Of a DNA stretch of 15,910 bases, positions 7,892 to 15,910 are shown in pieces. The notes beneath the pieces are model-generated. The model saw only the letters and a list, made by a program, of their open reading frames with translations. It was not told the origin of the DNA and made no database searches. Position 1 is the stretch's first letter. Every line of letters begins with the position of its first letter. Both the position numbers and the translations under genes were made by a program. Source of the stretch: Spongospora subterranea (Eukaryota > Endomyxa > Phytomyxea > Plasmodiophorida > Plasmodiophoridae); contig OUQQ01000491.1 in assembly GCA_900404475.1 (NCBI GenBank), positions 1 through 15,910 of the forward strand, given 5' to 3'.

Positions 7892-10800
7892 CTATGATGA
7901 GTTTATTTGGGGATTAGTATGTTCGATGTGATTGTGAGACGTCGAGGCGGTGCTGAGACCGATCGACTGGTCCACCCTAGTGATGAGTGTGTTCATCTTG
8001 TCCAACAGGTTCCGGTACCATTCCGACTGCGATTGGCAATCGGCCATGTGCTGAATCGGCAGAACACGGGCCGGGTCGATTCAGAGCTCAAATTTTCGGG
8101 CGAATGAGTTCGGTGCAGTTTCCAATACCTTTCCGTTGCTATCCCTCAATATCTGCAGTAATCGCTGATCCTGTTGATCGCGATCCTCGTCCAGAGATGG
8201 CTTCGGTGCATATGGAGGATAAATCTGTCGTTCAGCTCAGTTTCTCAGATATGTATGTTAAGTGAGGGTTGGCGACGACCTTGGGCCTGGACTGCTCTTC
8301 CTTCAGTTGCTGCTCGACCTGACGCCGAGCCGATTGATGCAGGGCCGCCTCCCCACGTAATGTCGCCTCTCGTGTTCGATCTTCCTTCAGTTGCCGTTCA
8401 ACAATCCCTCGCTGCAGGGTCACTTCACACTATTTCCACCAACAAAACTCATTATTCCAGACGATCATGAATTCAACCAAATTTCAAATATTCTAACACT
8501 TTTGGAAAACACGCTCGTTCAGATCGTGGTATTTTCGCAAATGGTTTTGGAACGATAACAACGTGGCGATACCTGAAGCTCATCGTTATGTCGAGACAGA
8601 ATACTGATCTTATCGGCCAAGGCCGCCGCCGTCGACCTGAGTGTCTGCAGATCTCGCTCGGCCGAATCACGGGCGCCGCTGGCGGCGACCAGGTCGTGCT
8701 GGACCCGGACACGATCCGCCTCCAAGTCGGTGGCGCGGCTCTGCGACTGGGACAGATCGCGCTCGAGACGATCGATCTGGATCAGGGCGCTCTCGTATGC
8801 CTGGCGTAAGTCAATCGAACATTCAGCGATCGGCGTTGGACGAGAATGACGATCCTGGCGTCTTTGATTTAAGAAAACGCTGTCGCTCTTGGCAATAATA
8901 AGTCGGCGCAGCGAAATAGGAAACTCGACAGGAAAAAAAAGTGGAGGAAAAAACAGGTATCGATGAATGAAATTGGCGACGTCCAGGGAATACCTTCTGA
9001 ATCTTATCGCGTTCATCGATATCGCGCTGTAGAATCAGCTTTAGAGACGAGATCGATTTCCGCTTCCGTTCCAGGTTGTCGCTGAGCTGGCGACATTTCC
9101 CAGTTGTCTTGGCCAGAAGCTGACCCAGACGCTGTTGAATGCCATGAACTGTAATCACAACAACGGGGCGTTCATGTATATATTTTGGACGATCCTCGAT
9201 CCGATCGAAACATTGTTCAATTGAAACGCTTAAAACTAAATCAATGCCGCATAAGGATTGTTGGAAAATCCTGCAGTGACCAGAAACATTTTGACAATAA
9301 CGCAATCAACAGCGATAGATAGGGTTGCATTCATTTTGGCGGAATGACCTTTGTCGACCCGTTGATTGACATCGTTGAGTTTGGTGTCTGAATCGCGGGC
9401 AAACTGGATCTGGGCGGTCGCCCATCTGTCCGACATTTGCTGGGCAACGGATCGTAACTCGTGGAGCAAACGATTATTGTTGGTTTTCAACCCATCGATC
9501 TGAGCCGTAATCAGCACAAAGATTGCCGATATTTTTACCAAAAAAACAACGGAATTTCGCCGTAATAAGAACCCTCTGAGTTATCGATCGAACTTGTTTG
9601 TAAAAATTGGCAAGTCGAATTGATATTTTTAAGAGCATGTCGTCTCAACTTCAGCTGTAAATAACAGCACTAATATCGACACAGGAGCGTATAACCGGCG
9701 ACGAGAGCCAAGGTCGAGGTGGTGATGATAACTGTGTACCTGTGATTCCAGTACAGCAGTGTTGGTGACGGCTGATGAATGAGCGCTGTTGCTCTTGGCT
9801 AATTGGGCTTCGATGTCGGCACACCGCGCTTCCAGCCCCGATTGCCTGACAAACGACCACTTAGCCCATTCTTCCTCAGCCACCGCCAGCGCGCCACAAA
9901 TCCAAACAAAAAATCATCAACACGTTACCGGCAAGAACATTGCCGCTACCAATGCAACACGTTACGGGCAGGCACATTTGCTGTTACCGACCGCACCGTG
10001 TCAACGGTAAAAAATCAATGACTGCGGTCACGATTGTCGCGAATGCGGTAACGGTGATGACTTGCCCGTTTTGGCAATTGTTTAAAAAATCAGTCAATTT
10101 AGCGATTTTCTTTGAAGAAAACGTTGACGATCAAGACCGGTTTGAAAGCGTAAACGTCGTAGATTGGGCAATCATTAAACATTGCTGAGTATGACGTCCT
10201 AACCTGATCTGGAACTCTCTCTCATTCATCTGCGATTTATGCTCGAGAAGGCCGATCTGAGTATCTGGATCAGGAGTCAGCGAACCACCGATGGCAATTG
10301 TGGCGACTCGGCCATAGGCGGAGCGACGTTATTACCTGCAGCCTGAAGAGTGATATTCGCCTCGGCCACCATCTGTTCTCTCTCCTTCAACTACAAATTG
10401 CCAATTCACAATATCAGAATGCGATTGTCAAAACCACCATTGTCTTTTGACATTGAACGAACAAAATATTACGGATCTCCGAAAAGGTCTCAACCGCAAA
10501 CTTCAGCATTATAACAACAAATTTTGATTCTGTCCGGCAATTTCCAATTGATTTTTTGCCAATGAGAACCGGGGCCATATCTGAGATGGCGGTAAATGTT
10601 TGACGACCTTATCCTGTAAATTATGGAGTTGCGACTCCAGTAGCTGGTAGTTCATCTGGCGATCATTGCCGAGGGCGCGGGCGGCGTCGAGTTCGGCGCG
10701 CAGCGAGGCGATCGTTTGGTCCCGTTCGTGCACGTCCGCGTGGTGCTGGCCCCGATCGGCTTTGGCCGCCGACAGGTCGCTGGCCAGATTGCGAACCTGG

Positions 10801-12213
10801 ACTTGTAGTTGCGCCTCACTCGCTTTCAATCGCATGAACGATTCTTTCAAGTTTTCGTATTTTGTGTTCCTGACGAGAACGCCTTTAATTACAACATTCG
10901 TAGAACAAGATATGCAAATGAAAACGCCAAAGAATGATGGCGGAATTTCAATCGGGCACCTTTCGACGAGTTGGTCGCTCAGGGAGCGAATCTCCTCCTT
11001 CATGTCGGCAATACGAGACTCGTTCGAGGTGAGTCGCTCGGCGGCGCGTCGCAGCAGCATATCTGGGGCGGCGGTGCCGGCATGGTCATGATCGTCGATG
11101 ATATGGTCGACCTGTTCCGCCGTCCATGACCCAGTCGACATCCACTGGATCAAGTTCGACGCTGAATCGCCTCGGGGACCCAGATATTGGTGTGATCTGC
11201 TGCTGTTTATGCCACGAGTGTACACAGAATCGATCCGCTCCTGGTTTGCTGCTGGATTCGCCCAGCCCGAACGGCATCGACGAATTCGTGTTCACCGAAA
11301 GCGGTGCCGTCCGACGAGATGGGTTCTCGCGGCAGAACAGGAAAGTTGTTCAAACTCAAGCGGAATCACACTTCTCCGGAACGATCGCGTCGATGCCACC
11401 ACGCTTGCAGAATGACGATGGCATTAATGCCACATCGCATAGTTCGGCACATGAAACTCCCAGGTGTTTTTATTACAGGGCCTATTGGTATAGGTTCAGA
11501 TTAGCCCCAGACCGATCGCATCGACGCCACCACACGCGCCGGATGAACGACGATGACAATCATGCGATGCGGGATATGGCACAGAGGTTGAACGCCCAAC
11601 CTCAGACGGCGCGTGTGGTGTCGTCAATGCGACCGTTCTGAAGTTTGGGGATGCCTCACCTTTTTGAGTCTGAACAAGTATTTGATTCTGTTGCATGAGG
11701 CCAATGTGGTGCGCATCGATCGTGTGTGGCTTGATGTCGTGGTCGGCATCTATAGTACAGCGCGTTATAAAGGCGGCGGTTGACGATTCGAGGGCGCCCT
11801 CGATTTTTCTTTGTGGCCTGGGATCGATCCGTGATCGTCGCGGCAACGTCGCTCACATATTGTATGACCCTGTCGTCGGAAAGATTGAGGTTCGGTTGAG
11901 TGCTGGTTGCGTAATTTGTCGGCGCGGATTCGTTCGGCAATTGTCCATGGGTGATGATGTCCTCGTTTATTTGACCTCGGGTCCTATCATCATGTCTCAT
12001 CTCGTACTTGTTTCGAGCCTCGTTGAAGTTCCTCAATCTGGGACGCAGGTGGGTTCTATCAGTGCTCTATCAGCGTCCAGATGGCACATCGCACCTATCG
12101 CCTTTCTTTCACTTATGGCAATGCATTCATTGGCCTTTGATATTAATTGTATAAAGTCACGTGTCTGATCTGTCTTAATCGATGAGGCGTCGCGCTCCGG
12201 ACCGGGGATGTGC
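7892..12213 (-). CDS. Long coiled-coil protein, 15 exons, 5' end missing
   Basis: Minus-strand exons, 5' to 3': 12213-12088, 12037-12008, 11817-11660, 11325-11224, 11170-10960, 10869-10608, 10390-10336, 10264-10204, 9845-9740, 9499-9349, 9148-8994, 8800-8573, 8429-8280, 8224-8129, 8050-7892. All introns are GT-AG and every junction keeps phase, giving at least 682 residues to a TAG. The last twelve exons, from 11325, are the firmest. An Ile/Gln-rich N-terminal part leads to a segment with EQVDHIIDDHDH. A long heptad-type coiled coil rich in Glu, Gln, Arg and Leu follows (for example DMKEEIRSLSDQLVER, YQLLESQLHNLQDKLK, RLERDLSQSQSRATDLEADR). A Pro-rich break (IYPPYAPKPSLDED), one more helix and an Asn/Ser-rich tail end it. 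No signal peptide, membrane segment or motor domain is seen. If the start lies inside the third exon (ATG at 11696) the protein has 590 residues. A structural or cytoskeletal role is inferred; the family is not recognised. Confidence 0.75.
9918..9988. repeat. Two-copy tandem repeat inside an intron
   Basis: Units at 9918-9950 and 9955-9988 start with the same 11 bases (CAACACGTTAC) and stay alike to a final TACC, with a period of about 37 bp. They lie in the longest intron (9846-10203) of the coiled-coil gene. Confidence 0.7.
11511..11635. repeat. Imperfect inverted repeat inside an intron, plus a third copy
   Basis: The arm 11511-11542 (containing CCACCACACGCGCC) is close to the reverse complement of 11607-11635. 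A third, direct copy of the left arm lies at 11381-11404 (ACGATCGCGTCGATGCCACC). All are in the intron 11326-11659 of the coiled-coil gene. Confidence 0.7.
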
Positions 12214-12308
12214 CTGTAATTCCTTCGCCCTTGATTTTGACGAAAATTGTCAATCTCAAATTAAGACGAACGCTTCATTTGAAATCCACTCTTTGTGTTT
12301 TTTAACAG

Positions 12309-12813
12309 ATTGATGGCAAGTCCAAGAAACTTAGAACTTTGCTTTGCAATTCGGGACTTTTTTGTGCACCAACTTCAAAACACATAGTGCTGGCAGTGTA
12401 GGAGAAAAATTCAAAACCGTAGCAAAGTCTGGGACGTTGGGACTCATATCAATACACGAAAAATTATTGGTCATCATTAGTAAGTTTGAATCCAAGTTCT
12501 CGTGTATGTCCACTACAAATGTTTTCTGAAATCTTTCGTAATCTAAGCCAAAGCCTCACATAACCTGGGATTTCGTCAGTTTTCGGCATTGCAACCTGAG
12601 GAAAAGGTTTCTTCTCAGGAACTACTCAACGTCCTATTTGGTCAACCGTCATTCATGCGGTCTCAGCGAACTTACTTTAATTCTCAATACCAACGTTGCT
12701 TGAAGCTACGCGCATTGACTCGGCTTCACACTCGAGGAAAGGGGTCTCCATTGAAAACGTACTATTGTTCTCGTTCGGCGATTAATGCCGCCAGTGAGGA
12801 AGTAGGACAATAA
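12309..12813 (+). other. Coding-like plus-strand frames, possible exons
   Basis: A textbook acceptor (ttttttaacag, ending 12308) precedes a 31-codon frame starting IDGKSKKLRTLLCNSG. A second frame within 12344-12529 reads GEKFKTVAKSGTLGLISIHE. A third, open from 12547 to a TAA at 12813, reads GFRQFSALQPEEKVSSQELL, then a Gln/Arg-rich section. The three could be exons of one plus-strand gene divergent from the coiled-coil gene, or remnants of one. No phase-consistent join or start codon was found and no family is recognised. Confidence 0.3.
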
Positions 12814-12924
12814 GGCGTTTATCACATCAGTTGATTTTTATGCGGAATAGAAAGCCGGAGCTAGAAGTACAACCGGTCGACAAATGGATCCACCGTGTAA
12901 ATATTTTGATCTGGAGAAAACAGT

Positions 12925-13155
12925 TCACTGAAAACTGCATAACGATAGGTGTTCCAAGTGCGATATCGAGTAGATCCAGGAATAATAATTCTTCCTCAAG
13001 AGACGATTGGCATCACTGATCAATTCAAGAAATTTGAATTCATTTGCATTTTCAATCTCTGAGGCAAATGACGGAAAGCGGCGCTGGCCTGATGAGCTGA
13101 AGGAGAAGCCAGGTCGATCCTGACAGTGGCGGATGCACGAATTTGCGATTAACAA
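12925..13155 (-). other. Coding-like minus-strand frame, possible exon
   Basis: The minus strand here includes FKFLELISDANRLLRKN, which resembles FIQLISKANECIAI in the first modelled exon of the coiled-coil gene. It might be an upstream or alternative exon of that gene, a duplicated exon, or chance. No splice join was established. Confidence 0.2.
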
Positions 13156-13188
13156 CCACTTATTACAAGTATTAATGAACGATTATGA

Positions 13189-13701
13189 CACCAAAGCATA
13201 AAATACATCGTACTAACAAAGGCGCTGTCTAATACATCCGACAACCGGGGAGAAACAGCGATTACTGATGAATCGAAAGTAATGAACAGTATGCGATTAG
13301 AGCCAAAACCTTTTCCCAAACAGCCATCGAGCGACGGCAGCATAAGTGCTAGGCGATAGTTGACTAAACAAACACAAACAGAAATAATTGAACCGTTAGT
13401 GACAGCATTTGCATTGTTGAAACTGCAACAGAAGACACAAGAGAAGTAAGAGGAGAATGGACAGACTATAGATCCGGAATTTGATGAAGAGAGAACAGAA
13501 CTAACAATCGATCGATCTGGCAAATGCCGTGATCCGCTACCCCCATCCACCGCGCTCAGTGCAAATTATATCTTTGCATTATTAGACTGTGTCACAGTCA
13601 TTAGTTGTGCGAGTGTCACCGCGCGCGGTTTAGGGGATAGGCCGCGTGACGTGATGAACATGTACGCACAGTCGTGCCTTGTGGCCGCCGTAGGCGGCTA
13701 G
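13189..13701 (+). pseudogene. Coding-like frame with two in-frame stops
   Basis: One plus-strand frame runs from a TGA at 13186 to a TAG at 13701, interrupted by a TAG near 13356 and a TAA near 13447. All three parts have protein-like, hydrophilic composition: NTSDNRGETAITDESKVMNS, then LTKQTQTEIIEPLVTAFALL, then QTIDPEFDEERTELTIDRSG. The third part loses its coding look after about 13560. This may be a decayed gene, or exons whose introns I cannot place. The family is not recognised. It lies directly upstream of secreted protein 2, in a different frame. Confidence 0.3.
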
Positions 13702-13832
13702 TAGGCGTCTTACAGTCAGAGTCCTACTTCGCCGCGACTGTTCAGTCCGAATCCCACTGCTTGCGGACTTGCAATGTTGGTAACGTCAGTTGCCTGGTAT
13801 CTGGCCCCCGCCCCCGTCCCCGCTACAGATCA

Positions 13833-13855
13833 CACCTGCAGGAGTCCTGTAGGTG
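13833..13855 (+). promoter_or_regulatory. Hairpin just upstream of the secreted protein 2 start
   Basis: CACCTGCAGG, a 3-base loop AGT, then CCTGTAGGTG: in RNA this is a continuous 10-bp stem with one G-U pair, ending 24 bases before the ATG at 13880. A C-rich tract ending CTACAG (13803-13828) precedes it and could be a 3' splice site of a leader intron. A role in translation is inferred from position only. Confidence 0.5.
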
Positions 13856-13879
13856 AAGTGCAGGCGGGCACCTTGCATC

Positions 13880-15052
13880 ATGCTTCGTTGCGCCATTGCT
13901 GTGTTGGTTTCTGTTCTGTGCTGTTTTAGTCTAGTTCGCTGTGGTGTTGTAGTAAATCTGCCCCTCTCGTCTTCGGTATTGCCGACCAATGAGTTACCCC
14001 CTAAACCTGCACCTGGAGTCAACTCCCTGTCTCTGAAACGACTGCAAGTTACGCCATCGATCAGCGTGCCCGCTTCTTCTTCAATCTCTAGCTCGAATGC
14101 TCCCAACCCGATTGTGAAAAGCCAGGCGCGTCCCAGCCAGCAAGCGGCACCGGAGCAATCATCTGATCCGGAAACTCTCCAATATGCCCATTCCCTCATC
14201 GGTTCAATAATCGAAACTGATCGCAACCTGTTGACATCCGCCGACGACGTCACCAAACAGTTGATCGCCACGAGCCGTTTTGACGCCGTTTCAGAAGGTG
14301 TCACGGCCAAGTTGCGGATCTCGGGCACTACCCTTGGAGCACTGTTTACAAAGAACACGGACGCCTTCATCAACGCAGCGGTCTTTACCGGATTCGCGCT
14401 TTCCCAATTGAACGACGAAATCACGAGCGAATTGTACCCGATGATACTGGCAAGCCAGGAAGTCTATGATCAAGCTTGCAATCAGGTATTTGGTGACGAC
14501 TTTGTCGCGAACCAGAACTTTCCACGACGAACAGAGAACATCCTGACACGTTTGCGAGAATACCTTCGCCAATCGGGTCAGCAGTTTCAAGTGCGCTCTG
14601 AGAACTATGCGACGAGCGACAACCTGGAGAAGTTCCTAGGGGTGGCGTATGCCGATATTCGGCATCGAGGTCCTGGTTCCGAGAACGAGGGCACAGCGCT
14701 GAGCGACATGTTCAACCAGTTCGATAAGGAAGTGCCGAACATCGCTCATAGTCTGATCTCGCCCAAACCGACCAGAATAATGGCTCCATACTGGAAAGCC
14801 GTTAAGACGCCGTACTCGATCAAGACCTGTCCACCTATGGAGGAGGTGTTCGGCGCCATCGGTGCTCTTCAGTTCTGGGTAGATTATATCGTCGACGAAC
14901 GAAAGTATCTTACAAGTGATGAGATCTATGCGTTATTAGTGGAAGAGGCAATACCAGAACTTTCACGTGAGAGACTCAATGCTTTCTTCAAGATATTTGC
15001 CAGAGTTTTTGACGACGTCGATTACAATACCTGGCTTGATTCATTGGCATAA
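13880..15052 (+). CDS. Secreted protein 2, unknown family
   Basis: A single-exon frame of 390 residues ends in TAA. It starts with a strong signal peptide (MLRCAIAVLVSVLCCFSLV, likely cut near residues 20-22). A Pro/Ser-rich linker of about 85 residues follows (PASSSISSSNAPNP, SQQAAPEQSSD), then a helical body from about residue 92 to the end. The mature part has only two cysteines (DQACNQ, KTCPP), no membrane span and no ER-retention signal. The C-terminus (FGAIGALQFWVDYIVDERKY, then EIYALLVEEAIPELS) is helical. The first in-frame ATG was used; a longer reading would need a GTG start. Linker wording (SVLPTNEL, PASSSIS) and the helical C-terminus echo secreted protein 1, so the two may be diverged paralogues. 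An AATAAA lies 43 bp after the stop. An effector-like role is an inference. Confidence 0.8.
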   Translation: MLRCAIAVLVSVLCCFSLVRCGVVVNLPLSSSVLPTNELPPKPAPGVNSLSLKRLQVTPSISVPASSSISSSNAPNPIVKSQARPSQQAAPEQSSDPETLQYAHSLIGSIIETDRNLLTSADDVTKQLIATSRFDAVSEGVTAKLRISGTTLGALFTKNTDAFINAAVFTGFALSQLNDEITSELYPMILASQEVYDQACNQVFGDDFVANQNFPRRTENILTRLREYLRQSGQQFQVRSENYATSDNLEKFLGVAYADIRHRGPGSENEGTALSDMFNQFDKEVPNIAHSLISPKPTRIMAPYWKAVKTPYSIKTCPPMEEVFGAIGALQFWVDYIVDERKYLTSDEIYALLVEEAIPELSRERLNAFFKIFARVFDDVDYNTWLDSLA

Positions 15053-15094
15053 ATAATATCAAATACAGTCACAAATGCAGTTTTGCGCTCTGTA

Positions 15095-15100
15095 AATAAA
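15095..15100 (+). terminator. Possible polyadenylation signal
   Basis: AATAAA lies 43 bp after the stop of secreted protein 2, a usual position for cleavage and polyadenylation in many eukaryotes. Confidence 0.4.
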
Positions 15101-15113
15101 TATCGTTGTTGAA

Positions 15114-15269
15114 ATGTGCCTGATCGGAATCAACATGGTCGGGATTTCATATGTTCCGAACAACTACAAACAGGGCTGGACAAACATGGACCGCAACCAC
15201 GAACACCTACCGAATTGGGGAATCGCGCTTGAGACACGACAGCTGTACGACTTGTGCGAAATGGGTTCG
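15114..15269 (+). CDS. Small open frame, 51 residues, unrecognised
   Basis: An ATG frame with protein-like composition: MCLIGINMVGISYVPNNYK, then a section with NWGIALETRQLYDLCEMGS before a TGA. It starts directly after the putative polyadenylation signal of secreted protein 2. It could be a first exon, a short gene or a gene fragment. No family is recognised. Confidence 0.25.
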
Positions 15270-15303
15270 TGAACGCGGCGTCTGCATATCCCTACGGATT
15301 GAA

Positions 15304-15525
15304 GTTACGCACGACTAATCCTACATAACTTTTCTCAAAAACCGCAATTCGTTGGATCGATTCTTTTCGAAAAAGATCTACGTAATATATACTCGTAGCC
15401 CAATATTCCAACTCCAGTACAACAGAGAAAACCCATCTTGAGTTCACGCAAAATTGACGAAATTTTGCCACCAAAAGCCCAAAACTACCGGGGAAAATCG
15501 TAATGTACGATTAGTCGTACATTAC
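15304..15525. mobile_element. Possible 222-bp inverted-repeat (MITE-like) element
   Basis: The ends 15304-15329 and 15500-15525 are reverse-complement copies at 21 of 26 positions. The right end is itself a perfect hairpin: GTAATGTACGA, loop TTAG, TCGTACATTAC. Internal small palindromes lie around 15360-15398. There is no coding capacity. No target-site duplication was evident, so the element call is tentative. Confidence 0.4.
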
Positions 15526-15726
15526 AGCATGATGAATTGCACGTTTTTTTCAACAGTTCCAGCGTTGATTTGAATCACCAAAGCTGACTATCTTAGCAGA
15601 TGCAAGTATCAATTTACGAACCTATGCTCAAAAACAAAACCCGTTCAAAACAATTTCAACGACATCACTATGGTTTTAGTGATATTCAGCGATCTGTTAT
15701 TATTGGTAATACAGTATATCGCATAG
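15526..15726. other. No gene seen
   Basis: AT-rich, with a small perfect hairpin (ATCACTA 15664-15670, TAGTGAT 15677-15683). It lies immediately upstream of the FAR1-like frame. Confidence 0.4.
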
Positions 15727-15910
15727 TTTTTTGATCCATGTCGTATCAGTATTGATAATAGAGGCACTCTCGAAGCCGGGTCTCAATTCGAGACTTTTGA
15801 GCAATTAGAGGCGGAAGTCCGGCGTTTTGCCCAACAACGAGGATTCAATTGCGGCAAATCCACCCATAAGATGGACGATGCCAGGTCGCAACTGATTTTT
15901 GCTAGATCCG
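15727..15910 (+). CDS. FAR1-like DNA-binding domain, transposase-type, truncated by the window
   Basis: A frame open from after a TAG at 15724 runs off the right edge with 61 codons. From residue 20 it reads FETFEQLEAEVRRFAQQRGF, followed by a Cys, Lys/Ser/His residues and LIFARS. This is the usual opening of FAR1/WRKY-GCM1-type DNA-binding domains at the front of Mutator-like transposases: an aromatic-Glu start, an amphipathic helix, Gly-Phe, then a basic strand. No ATG precedes it in frame, so it either begins with a spliced exon or is a 5'-truncated copy. The rest of the protein, including the transposase core, lies outside the window. Confidence 0.45.

Noticed and set aside
9602..9661. 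An extra exon after the acceptor ttatttacag
   Set aside because: It would need a following intron under 40 nt to rejoin at 9499. The direct join 9740 to 9499 is in phase.
9740..9883. An exon start near 9874-9883 in the coiled-coil gene
   Set aside because: The acceptor at 9875 breaks the reading phase from the previous exon. The acceptor at 9846 (gtttgtcag) restores it exactly.
11226..11277. ATG at 11277 as the start of the coiled-coil protein
   Set aside because: It lies in another frame; the frame with DGTAFGEHEFVDAVRAG joins in phase on both sides and looks far more coding.
11695..12168. A 157-residue plus-strand frame
   Set aside because: It is antisense to the first exons of the coiled-coil gene, Ser/Val/Leu-rich and matches nothing recognisable; the minus strand gives phase-consistent exons.
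13149..13550. A 133-residue minus-strand frame
   Set aside because: Its Ser/Cys/Phe/Val-rich composition is typical of an antisense shadow; the plus strand here has the more protein-like, hydrophilic reading.
2934..15052. RxLR-type host-targeting motifs in the secreted proteins
   Set aside because: The only similar string (RLRE in protein 2) lies deep in the helical body and not shortly after the signal peptide.
1..15910. CRISPR array, bacterial operon or phage genes
   Set aside because: There are no regularly spaced repeats, no ribosome binding sites before the genes, and clear introns and a eukaryotic NOP16.

Overview
The window looks like nuclear DNA from a unicellular or parasitic eukaryote. 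It carries spliceosomal GT-AG introns (at least fourteen in one gene), single-exon genes with eukaryote-type signal peptides, one eukaryote-specific ribosome-biogenesis gene (NOP16), and remnants of Ty1/copia and Mutator-like (FLYWCH/FAR1) elements. TAA, TAG and TGA each end a credible gene, so the standard code applies. Two secreted proteins of unknown family among decayed transposons would suit a biotrophic protist such as a plasmodiophorid or oomycete, but that placement is a guess; no phylogenetic marker was compared.

Layout. 1-680: two overlapping, oppositely directed open frames that share a 71-bp inverted repeat. 917-2015: a decayed copia pol fragment (reverse transcriptase to RNase H) on the minus strand. 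2016-2930: minus-strand coding-like frames that could not be joined. 2934-3905: secreted protein 1. 4167-5210: minus-strand coding-like pieces of an unresolved or broken gene. 5631-6656: a large imperfect inverted repeat holding two dead FLYWCH/Mutator-like fragments. 7062-7589: NOP16. 7892-12213: the largest gene, a minus-strand coiled-coil protein rebuilt here from 15 phase-consistent exons; its 5' end is not found. 12309-13701: plus-strand coding-like frames, one with two in-frame stops. 13880-15052: secreted protein 2, possibly a distant relative of protein 1. 15304-15525: a possible small inverted-repeat element. 15727-15910: the start of a FAR1-like transposase-type domain running off the right edge.

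NOP16 and the coiled-coil gene converge with about 300 bp between their stops. Nothing suggests an operon or a shared pathway; the window reads as a few housekeeping and lineage-specific genes between transposon relics. The most promising undescribed items are the coiled-coil protein and the two signal-peptide proteins. All exon joins come from reading splice sites and phases by eye, without transcript evidence.
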